Shown in pieces: positions 38,989-45,817 of a stretch of 45,817 nucleotides of DNA (its first letter is position 1; each line of letters starts with the position of its first letter). The notes beneath the pieces were generated by a model. The model made no database searches. It had not been told where the DNA came from and worked only from the letters and a program-made list of their open reading frames with translations. The translations under genes were made by a program, and so were the position numbers. Origin of the DNA: DASXAQ01 sp036406615 (GTDB taxonomy: Bacteria; Actinomycetota; UBA4738); assembly GCA_036406615.1 (NCBI GenBank), contig DASXAQ010000080.1:1-45817 (forward strand), in the 5' to 3' direction.

Positions 38989-41775
38989 ATGAGCGCGCTC
39001 GGCGACGGCGCGGCGGATTCGGTTCGCCCCGAGTGGCCGGTCCCTGCGGCCCCGCGGGCGCTTCGTCCCGCCGGCGCCGGCTGGGCGGGCGACGGCATGG
39101 TGGCCGAGATCGCCCAGCTGCTGCTGTCCGAAAGCGCCCCCGACCGCGTCCTGGAGGCGGTGGCCGGCGCGCTCGCGGAGTTGGTGCCGTACGACACGAT
39201 GACGGTCTACGAGGCCGACGTTCCCCTGCGGGTGCTTCGGCCGGTGCTCGTCCGCGACACGTACGCCGACCAGATCCTTGCCCTCGGCGCGCTGCCGTTC
39301 GGCGAAGGGCTGACGGGCAGCGTGGCCGAGTCCGGCGAGCCGGTTCTGGCCAACGACGCCCACCTCGACCCTCGCGCCCGGTGGATCCCCGGCACGCCGG
39401 ACGAGGCGGAATCGTTCGCCGCCGTCCCGCTCATCGCGCGCGACGAGCTCAAGGGCGTCCTCTGCGTGTCGCGGCTCGGCGCCGCGCACCACTTCAGCTC
39501 CGATGAGTTCCACTCGACCCAAACCCTGGCCGCCCTGGCCGCCCTGGCCCTGGACAACGCGCAGGCCCGGGCGCGCTTGGAGGCCGAGGTGGTCACCGAT
39601 CACCTGACGGCGCTCGGCAACCACCGATACTTCCACGACCGTCTTCGCGAGGAGCTGCGCGCCGCCGTCCAGGGCCGCGCGAGCGTCGGCTTGATCGTGT
39701 TCGACATCGACGAGTTCGGCCGCGTCAACGATGGCTACGGGCACGTCGCCGGCGACCAGGCTCTGCAGGGCGTGGCCTCGCTCGCGCGCGAGCTTGCCGG
39801 GCCGCGCGACGCGGTGTGTCGCATCGGCGGCGAGGAGTTCGCGATGGTGCTGCCGGGCAGCGGGATCGAGGAGGCGGTCGGTACGGCCGAGCGCCTGCGC
39901 CAGGCGATCTCGGGCGTGACGTTCCCGGAGTTCGGCGGGCTGACCGTCAGCGCCGGCGTGGCGGAGGGACCCGCCCACGGCTCGTCGCCGCGCGACCTCA
40001 CGGCACGGGCCCACGAGGCCCTGCGCGCTGCCAAAGCGCAGGGGAAGAACCGCGTCGTCGCCTACACCGCCGAAGGAGCGCCGGTCATCCGGCGCAACGA
40101 GGATGCGCGCGTGGTCGCGGCGGAGTTCGCGCCGGCCGGCGCGCACGCGACGCCCGACTCGGGCCACGAGATCCGTTCCGTCGCACAGCTGCGCATGCTC
40201 CAGAGTCTGTCCACGCGCCTGAACAGCCTGAATGACCCTCGGCGCATCGGGGAGACGATCACCGCCGAGCTGCGGTCGCTGATCGACTACCACAACTGCC
40301 GCGTCCACCTGATGGCCGACGACGGGACCACGATGTACCCGGTCGCGTTTCGCGGCACGCTCTCCGAGTACCAGGGCGAGACGTTCGACGCGCTGCTGCT
40401 GCAGGTCGGCGAAGGGATCACGGGCAAGGCCGCCGAGCTCGGCGAATCGGTGTACACGCCCGACGCCGAACGCTGCGAGTTCGCGGTCCAGATCCCCGGC
40501 ACGCCCGAGATCGACGAGTCGATCCTGTGCGTGCCCCTTCGCTACGCCGACCGCACGATCGGGACCGTCACGATCTCGAAGCTGGGCCTGGACCAGTTCG
40601 ACCACGACGACCTTCGTGTGCTGGAGACGCTGGCCGCGACCGCGGCTGCGGCGTTCGAGAATGCCCGCCTGTACCAGGAGGAGCGCGAGTCGGCCCGCAC
40701 GTCACGCGCGCTGCTCGAGCTGTCGCAGGCGCTCACGCGGGTGCACGACACCGACGGGGTGCTGGCCGAGGCGCTCGCCGCCATCCCCCGCATGCTGGGG
40801 TGCCCGACGGCCGGCGTGTGGATGCGCGACCCGGACTCCGGCGAGTGGCACCTGGCCGCGCACGGCGGGTTCGACGTCGCAACGAGCGAACGCCTGTCCG
40901 GGCACGTCGTCGATCAAGGGGTGTCGCGCTCGTTCATGGTCTCCGCCGAGCAGCCGTTCGTCCTGACGAGCGACCTGATCGACCGGGCGCCGGCGGCGCT
41001 TCGGATCCGCGCCGAACCTCACTCGCTGCTCGTGGCCCCCATGCGCTGGGAGCCGGACGGGTTCGGCGCGTTCGCCGTCTTCTCGCCCGACGCGGAGTGG
41101 ACGTTCTCCGAGCGCGACCTGCGGCTGGCCGGCGGCATCGCCGACATCACGTCCCTGGCCATCGGCAACGCAGAGCGCTTCGTGGAGCTGGAGCGCGCGT
41201 ACGTCTCCACGATCGAGGCGCTGGCAAACGCGCTGGAGGCCAAGGACGAGTACACGAGCGACCACGCCCGCGCGCTGGCCGAGATGGCGATCGCGGTCGG
41301 CGAGGACATGGGCATCGAGGGCGACCGGCTCAAGCGCCTGGAGCTCGGCGCGCTGTTTCACGACATCGGCAAGATCGGCGTGCCGTCCGAGGTGATCCGA
41401 AAGCCCGCGCCGCTCAACGCGGCCGAGCGCCGGCTGATGAACCTGCACCCCGAGATCGGCGAGGAGATCCTGGCGCCGGTGCCGTTCCTGCAGCCGATCC
41501 GCCCCATCGTGCGGGCGTGCCACGAGCGCTGGGACGGCGGCGGCTACCCGGACGGCCTGCATCGCGACAACATTCCGCTCGAGGCGCGGATCATCTTCGT
41601 CTGCGACGCGTTCCACGCCATGACGAGCGACCGGCCCTATCGGTCGGCGCTTCCCGAGGACGAGGCCATCGCGCGGCTCCAGCGCGCGGCCGGCACGCAG
41701 TTCGACCCGGACGTGGTGGGGTCGTTCGTGCGACTGCACGCCGACGGGAAGATCGAATACACCCACGGCCGCTAG
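38989..41775 (+). CDS. GAF-GGDEF-GAF-GAF-HD-GYP c-di-GMP signalling protein
   Basis: The product is 928 residues from ATG 38989 (GGGGAG upstream). Order: GAF (about 45-195), diguanylate cyclase domain (200-360) with GGEEF at 280-284 and FDIDEFGRVND, then two GAF-like domains (about 395-560 and 570-730), and HD-GYP (740-925) with HDIGKIG (HD at 791-792) and GGGYPDG (GYP at 852-854). Both enzyme motifs look intact, so it may make and hydrolyse c-di-GMP. No RxxD inhibitory site precedes GGEEF. No membrane helices, so cytoplasmic. Confidence 0.93.
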   Translation: MSALGDGAADSVRPEWPVPAAPRALRPAGAGWAGDGMVAEIAQLLLSESAPDRVLEAVAGALAELVPYDTMTVYEADVPLRVLRPVLVRDTYADQILALGALPFGEGLTGSVAESGEPVLANDAHLDPRARWIPGTPDEAESFAAVPLIARDELKGVLCVSRLGAAHHFSSDEFHSTQTLAALAALALDNAQARARLEAEVVTDHLTALGNHRYFHDRLREELRAAVQGRASVGLIVFDIDEFGRVNDGYGHVAGDQALQGVASLARELAGPRDAVCRIGGEEFAMVLPGSGIEEAVGTAERLRQAISGVTFPEFGGLTVSAGVAEGPAHGSSPRDLTARAHEALRAAKAQGKNRVVAYTAEGAPVIRRNEDARVVAAEFAPAGAHATPDSGHEIRSVAQLRMLQSLSTRLNSLNDPRRIGETITAELRSLIDYHNCRVHLMADDGTTMYPVAFRGTLSEYQGETFDALLLQVGEGITGKAAELGESVYTPDAERCEFAVQIPGTPEIDESILCVPLRYADRTIGTVTISKLGLDQFDHDDLRVLETLAATAAAAFENARLYQEERESARTSRALLELSQALTRVHDTDGVLAEALAAIPRMLGCPTAGVWMRDPDSGEWHLAAHGGFDVATSERLSGHVVDQGVSRSFMVSAEQPFVLTSDLIDRAPAALRIRAEPHSLLVAPMRWEPDGFGAFAVFSPDAEWTFSERDLRLAGGIADITSLAIGNAERFVELERAYVSTIEALANALEAKDEYTSDHARALAEMAIAVGEDMGIEGDRLKRLELGALFHDIGKIGVPSEVIRKPAPLNAAERRLMNLHPEIGEEILAPVPFLQPIRPIVRACHERWDGGGYPDGLHRDNIPLEARIIFVCDAFHAMTSDRPYRSALPEDEAIARLQRAAGTQFDPDVVGSFVRLHADGKIEYTHGR

Positions 41776-41832
41776 GGCGGCGTTCGGCGGGTTGCGGTTT
41801 CGAGGAGTACGCGGGCGCGCCGGTTTCGCCCG

Positions 41833-42360
41833 CTACTTGCAGGTGACCTTGATCCCGTTCTCGGTGGCGCCGGCCGGCATCTGGATCACGACCGGAACGC
41901 TCTGGGCGGGGTTCACCGTCTGCGTCGAGACGACCTGCGTGGGGTGCGTCCCCCCCTGCTGATCCGTCCAGAAGGCCACGCAGCGGGCCTGCCCCGCGTG
42001 GTCGCCCAGGTTCTTCACCGTCGCGGTGACGACCGGTCCCACCGTGTCCGATCCCGCCGGCGCCACGCGCTGATTGCTCACCGTGAACGGGCCGACCCCG
42101 TTGCTGACCAGCACGCCCAGGGCAAGCACGATCGCCACGCCCACCGCGATCGCGGCAAACACCGTGCCGTGGTACTGGGTGCGGCTGGGCAGGACCATGC
42201 CGTCGGGCACCGGCTGGCCGCGGAACATCACGCGGCTGCCCTGTGGGGTAACGTTGGCGGGCGCCTCGCGTTCGATCGGCAGTTCCTGACGGCACCGCCA
42301 GCACAGATGCTCGTCCGCCTCGACGGAGGTGCCGCAGCGGGCGCAGACCTTGGTGCTCAC
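41833..42360 (-). CDS. zinc-ribbon single-pass membrane protein of unknown function
   Basis: The product is 175 residues. An N-terminal zinc ribbon, CARCGT then CWRC (Cys6, Cys9, Cys20, Cys23), is followed by one membrane helix (about 65-87, TVFAAIAVGVAIVLALGVLV) and an external beta domain with two Cys (RCVAF and the final TCK) that could form a disulfide. The topology is cytoplasmic zinc ribbon, outside beta domain. Function unknown. GTG 42360 follows TACCAT by 7 nt. It converges with the c-di-GMP gene and diverges from the GTPase. Confidence 0.8.
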   Translation of the reverse strand: MSTKVCARCGTSVEADEHLCWRCRQELPIEREAPANVTPQGSRVMFRGQPVPDGMVLPSRTQYHGTVFAAIAVGVAIVLALGVLVSNGVGPFTVSNQRVAPAGSDTVGPVVTATVKNLGDHAGQARCVAFWTDQQGGTHPTQVVSTQTVNPAQSVPVVIQMPAGATENGIKVTCK

Positions 42361-42367
42361 GCATCAC

Positions 42368-42373
42368 ATGGTA
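42368..42373 (-). promoter_or_regulatory. -10 element TACCAT for the zinc-ribbon gene
   Basis: TACCAT on the minus strand is 7 nt before GTG 42360. Confidence 0.5.
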
Positions 42374-42453
42374 CGGCAGCACGAACGAAGGAGCGACTTC
42401 GCGGGCGCGCCGCGGGGCAACCGGGCACGAGGTTCCTGGATGAGGACAGACCC

Positions 42454-43446
42454 ATGAAGGACGTCGGGCTGGTCGGGGTTGCGTTCTCCGGCAAGTCCAC
42501 GCTGTTCACCGCCCTGACGCGCTCGGGAGCGGCGGGCGGCCGCGCGAACCAGGCCGTGGTCCCGGTCCCGGACCCACGTCTCGGCGTGCTGGCCGGGCTC
42601 GAGCGCTCGGCGAAGGTCGTGGCCGCCCAGGTTCGCTTCGTCGACGTGCCGGGCGGCACCGGGAGCGCCCAGGGCATCGCGGCGCTGCGCGAGACCGACG
42701 CGCTGTGCGCCGTCCTGCGCGCGTTCGGGCCCGACCGCGACCCGGCACGAGAGCTGGCCGAGGTGGATGCCGAGCTCCTGCTGGCCGACATGGCGAACGT
42801 GGAGTCCGCGTTGGAGAATGCCCGCCGGCGGCTGAAGGGCCGAAGCGCGAAGGAGGGCGCCGGTCCGGAGGTGGCCGCGCTGGAGCAGGCGCAGGCGGCC
42901 CTCGCCTCCGAGACACCGCTGCGCGAGGCGGGCCTGGACGCGCAGGCTCGCCAGCATCTGCGCGGCCTGGCGCCGCTGACGCTCAAGCCGTGGGTGGTGG
43001 TCGCGAACCTCGAGGAGGGCGAACCGGTGCCCGACGGTCTGCCGGCGGACACCGTCGGCGTGTACGCGGCGATCGAGGCCGAGACGGCGTCGATGGCGCC
43101 GGACGAGGCCCGTGAGCTCCTGGAGGAGTTCGGCGTGAAGGAGCCGGGCCTCGATGGCGTCGTACGCGCGTGTTACCGCGTGCTGGACCTGATCACGTTC
43201 CTCACCACCGGCGAGGACGAGACCCGTGCGTGGGAGGTCCGCCGCGGCGCCACCGCGCCGGAGGCCGCGGGCGCCATCCACACCGATCTGCAGCGCGGCT
43301 TCATCCGCGCGGAGGTCGTGTCCTACGACGAGCTGGTCTCCGCCGGGAGCTGGGACGCGGCGAAGCAGCAGGGGCACCTTCGCGTCGAAGGCAAGGAGTA
43401 CGTCGTGCGCGAAGGCGACGTGCTGCACGTTCGCTTCGCCGTGTGA
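42454..43446 (+). CDS. divergent YchF/OLA1-like GTPase/ATPase with TGS domain
   Basis: The product is 330 residues, about 30 shorter than YchF. P-loop GVAFSGKST (8-16) replaces GLPNVGKST, G3 is DVPG (64-67), and G4 is NLEE (185-188), like the NxxE that makes YchF prefer ATP. VPVPDPRLGVLAGL and RETDALCAVLRAF are YchF-specific blocks, and the C-terminal TGS domain (about 250-330, FLTTGEDETRAWEVRRGATA onward) is complete. The G-LxxGASxGxGLGNQFL stretch after G3 is missing. It may be a diverged ribosome-associated YchF or a paralogue. GAGG is 8 nt before the ATG. Confidence 0.85.
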   Translation: MKDVGLVGVAFSGKSTLFTALTRSGAAGGRANQAVVPVPDPRLGVLAGLERSAKVVAAQVRFVDVPGGTGSAQGIAALRETDALCAVLRAFGPDRDPARELAEVDAELLLADMANVESALENARRRLKGRSAKEGAGPEVAALEQAQAALASETPLREAGLDAQARQHLRGLAPLTLKPWVVVANLEEGEPVPDGLPADTVGVYAAIEAETASMAPDEARELLEEFGVKEPGLDGVVRACYRVLDLITFLTTGEDETRAWEVRRGATAPEAAGAIHTDLQRGFIRAEVVSYDELVSAGSWDAAKQQGHLRVEGKEYVVREGDVLHVRFAV

Positions 43447-43447
43447 A

Positions 43448-43487
43448 GCGCGGCGCGGTTGCGATCGGGCGGCCGGCCGCGCCGCGC
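43448..43487. terminator. hairpin between converging genes
   Basis: Perfect 11-bp arms GCGCGGCGCGG (43448-43458) and CCGCGCCGCGC (43477-43487) with an 18-nt loop lie between the GTPase and histidine kinase stops. There is no T tract; it could serve both strands. Confidence 0.4.
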
Positions 43488-43503
43488 GCCGTCCGAAGGC
43501 GGC

Positions 43504-45817
43504 TCAGGCGCCCGGAGTCGGGCGCAGCGGGAGCCAGAGCGAGAACGTCGAGCCCACGCCGACGTCGCTGGTGACGTCGATGTAGCCGCCGAGCGCCTCC
43601 GCGGCGCGGGCGGACAGGTACAGGCCGAGGCCCACCCCGCCGACGCGGCGCGTATGCGACGGATCCAGCTGCTCGAAGCGTTCGAACACGCGCGGGATGT
43701 CCTCGGTCGCGATGCCGATGCCGGTGTCGCGAACGTCGATGCGCACGCCCTCGCCATCGCGGCGTACGGAGATGTCGACCTCGTCGTCGGAGTACTTCAG
43801 CGCGTTGTCGCCGAGGTTGTAGAGGATCCGATACAGCAGCGTGGGGTCGGTGGTGACCTCGACCGGGCCGCCGGCCTTCACCGCGACGGCACGCTGGGGG
43901 GCGCGCTGGCGAAGTCCCTCCGCGATCTCCTCGGCGAAGCTGACCAGCTCGACCGCCACCGGGACCAGGGCCGGCTCATGGCCTGCCAGCCGCGACGTGG
44001 CCAGGAGGTTCTCGAGCAGCTCCGACAGACGCTTGGCCTGGCGCTCGGCGGCCTCGAGCATCTCGTGGCGCTCCTCGGGCGCGAGCATGTCGCCGCTGCG
44101 CGCCACCGTGACGACGTTGCCGATGACGGCCGTCAGCGGCGTGCGCAGCTCGTGCGACACGTTGGCGACGAGTTCGTCCTTCATCCGGTTGAGCGACTCC
44201 AGCTGTTCGACCTGCAGGGCCAATGCGTCGCGGCTGCGGTCGAGCTCACCGCTGGTCTCGGCCAGCTCCACCAGCAGCAGCACCGACATCAGGTACTGCC
44301 CGAACAGCTCCGCGCGGCGCGCCTCGGCCGGCGTGAACGGTGGTTCGGTCGCCGGGCGGTGCAGCGTCAGCGCGGCGCGGACCCGCTCGCCGACCAGCAC
44401 CGGAACGGCGAGCACGTGTTCGTCCTCGGGGTTCGTTCCGGGCACCTCGACCGCCACCGGCTCGCCGCCCAGTCCCACGTTGTCCAGGCAGCTGCGCTGC
44501 TCCAGGACGGCCGTGCCCGTCGCGCCGACGCCGAACGGGATCTCGAACTGGAGCATCGCGTCGGCGATGGGCCCGGGCTCCGAGTGGTAGATCGGACGGA
44601 TCGAGCGCGTCTCGTGGTCCACGCGGGAGATCGTCGCCGACTGGATCGGCACCACGTCGCCCAGGCGTTCGACGATCACGGGGAACATCTCGGTCGAGGC
44701 CACCTCGGCCGACGCCAGCCCCAGCCGGTTGCCGATCTCGAGCAGCGATCGGTGCAGCGCGAGCTCCTCCTCCAACTCGCGGCGCAGCGCTTGCATCGCG
44801 CGTTCGGCCTCCAGGCTGTCGATCTCGCGCGTCAGCATCAGGTTCTCGGCCGCGTTCGCGCCGACGACCGCGAACAACCCGAGCAGCTCGAACGTGGCGC
44901 GGTCGGGGATCGGCTGGTCGGTCGGGGAGTCGACCGACAGGATTCCCAGGTCCTTGCCCTCGGAGGTGCGCAGTCGCACGAAGCAGGCGTCCTCGGGGTG
45001 CCAGTAGCCCGCCCCGCGCCAGCCGAACACCGGCATGAGCACGTTGTCGCCGAGCTTGTCCCACGTCGGGTGCTGCACCTCGTGCGGCACGAAGAACACG
45101 TCGTGGATCACCTCGTAGCGCGGGTCCAGGAACTCCTCGAACAGGCCGCGGGGGTTCGTCGAGCCGACGAGCCGGTCGACGCCGCCGCCGGAGCCCGCGC
45201 GCACGACGTACACGTCGTTGTCCTCGTCCACGACGTTGATGACGGTTTCCAATCCGAACGCCGCCTTCACGCCCTCGGCGATGGCGCCGAGTACCGCGTC
45301 CGCGCCGCCGCCGGCCGTGGCGGACTCGGCGATGCGCGCGAGCGCCTGGAGTCGGAGCGACTCGCGTTCGGTTCGTTCGTGCAGCATGCGGTTCTGCGCG
45401 GACAGGGCCTCTTCGGTGTCCGCCTGCTGCGTCACGTCGCGCGCGGAGACCACGAGCCGCGGCGTCGTGCCACCGCGCACCGGCATCAGCATCACGTCCC
45501 ACGCCGTCACTTCGCCGGCCGAGGTCTTGCGCGTGAACCGGCTGAGCTCGAACGGCTCGCCCGAGGACAGGACGTGCTGCATCAGCGTCACGGTTTCGTC
45601 GTTGATCGTCGGCACGGCCTCGCGGACGGGCCGCCCCGACAGGTCCTGGCCCGGCCGCCCGATGAACTCGAGGTACCGCGCGTTGGCCGCCACCAGGTAG
45701 AGGTCGCCGTCGGGACCGCGCTCCCAGCACGCGAGGGCCGCATGCGCGCCGGCGAGGGTCGCCGACAGCACCTCGGCCGCGTCGGAGGCAGGCAGCCCGT
45801 GGCTCGTCGGCTGATCA
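43504..45817 (-). CDS. PAS-GAF-GAF sensor histidine kinase (5' end beyond window)
   Basis: At least 755 residues are seen from GTG 45771, and the frame stays open to the window edge, so the start may lie outside. A PAS domain (YLVAANARYLEFIGRPGQ) is followed by two GAF-like domains (about 140-325 and 350-500), a HisKA domain with His540 (VSHELRTPLTAV) and HATPase_c with Asn656 (LGDNALKYS), then DTGIGI and GGVGLGLYLS. There is no membrane helix, so it senses a cytoplasmic or diffusible signal. No response regulator is adjacent; the partner is probably elsewhere. Confidence 0.92.
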   Translation of the reverse strand, partial: DQPTSHGLPASDAAEVLSATLAGAHAALACWERGPDGDLYLVAANARYLEFIGRPGQDLSGRPVREAVPTINDETVTLMQHVLSSGEPFELSRFTRKTSAGEVTAWDVMLMPVRGGTTPRLVVSARDVTQQADTEEALSAQNRMLHERTERESLRLQALARIAESATAGGGADAVLGAIAEGVKAAFGLETVINVVDEDNDVYVVRAGSGGGVDRLVGSTNPRGLFEEFLDPRYEVIHDVFFVPHEVQHPTWDKLGDNVLMPVFGWRGAGYWHPEDACFVRLRTSEGKDLGILSVDSPTDQPIPDRATFELLGLFAVVGANAAENLMLTREIDSLEAERAMQALRRELEEELALHRSLLEIGNRLGLASAEVASTEMFPVIVERLGDVVPIQSATISRVDHETRSIRPIYHSEPGPIADAMLQFEIPFGVGATGTAVLEQRSCLDNVGLGGEPVAVEVPGTNPEDEHVLAVPVLVGERVRAALTLHRPATEPPFTPAEARRAELFGQYLMSVLLLVELAETSGELDRSRDALALQVEQLESLNRMKDELVANVSHELRTPLTAVIGNVVTVARSGDMLAPEERHEMLEAAERQAKRLSELLENLLATSRLAGHEPALVPVAVELVSFAEEIAEGLRQRAPQRAVAVKAGGPVEVTTDPTLLYRILYNLGDNALKYSDDEVDISVRRDGEGVRIDVRDTGIGIATEDIPRVFERFEQLDPSHTRRVGGVGLGLYLSARAAEALGGYIDVTSDVGVGSTFSLWLPLRPTPGA

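Noticed and set aside
1..45817. Mobile elements, prophage or CRISPR
   Set aside because: No integrase, transposase, terminal inverted repeats, att duplication of the tRNA 3' end or regularly spaced repeats were seen.

Overview
This window is a compact, high-GC (about 70 percent) stretch of chromosome that suggests an actinobacterium (Actinomycetota), probably one distant from the well-studied genera. The evidence is a WhiB1-type iron-sulfur regulator, a SigR/RsrA thiol-stress pair, a BldC-like HTH protein, two proteins of the mycothiol-dependent maleylpyruvate isomerase family, frequent GTG starts, and many genes whose -10 element (TANNNT) lies only 6-8 nt before the start codon, as expected of leaderless mRNAs. 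There is no sign of a phage, plasmid, transposon, integrase or CRISPR array. The content is ordinary chromosomal housekeeping, regulation and small-molecule metabolism.

Layout. 1-610: mostly non-coding, with a possible gene remnant and an initiator tRNA-fMet. 655-6020 (minus): methyltransferase, a large secreted subtilase and an asparaginase II family protein. 6144-9802 (plus): cyclic-nucleotide-binding protein, luciferase-like monooxygenase, flavin reductase, alpha/beta hydrolase and a glycosyltransferase with a CysS-like N-terminus. 9833-11911 (minus): FtsH. 12127-16429 (plus): SigR, RsrA, a small Cys/His protein, BldC-like, S51-like peptidase, nitrilase and TrpS. 16431-19908: a large membrane protein and a GT87-like mannosyltransferase whose 3' ends overlap. 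19959-24316 (minus): LeuS behind an apparent leucine attenuator, a CDF metal exporter and a mycothiol-dependent-isomerase-like protein. 24337-29838: crotonase, endonuclease III, WhiB, GDPD, lipid kinase, a helical protein of unknown function and a class III aminotransferase. 29972-38861: membrane fusion protein, second isomerase-like protein, receiver-kinase hybrid, family 5 uracil-DNA glycosylase, ABC exporter, GNAT, MarR, VIT1-like transporter and PAC2. 38989-45817: a GAF/GGDEF/HD-GYP protein, a zinc-ribbon membrane protein, a divergent YchF-like GTPase and a PAS/GAF histidine kinase cut by the window edge.

Themes. Redox and thiol stress is represented by SigR-RsrA, WhiB1, the isomerase-like proteins and possibly FtsH. 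Signalling is represented by cyclic-nucleotide binding, c-di-GMP synthesis and breakdown, and two histidine kinases. The best candidate for something new is upstream of leuS: a strong promoter drives an apparently leaderless nine-codon ORF with Leu codons CTG-CTC-CTT, followed by two GC-rich hairpins. This has the form of ribosome-mediated attenuation. Other points of interest are shared bidirectional -10 elements between divergent genes and several enzymes with missing or altered key residues (crotonase, CDF exporter, YchF-like GTPase) or odd insertions (ABC exporter, GNAT).
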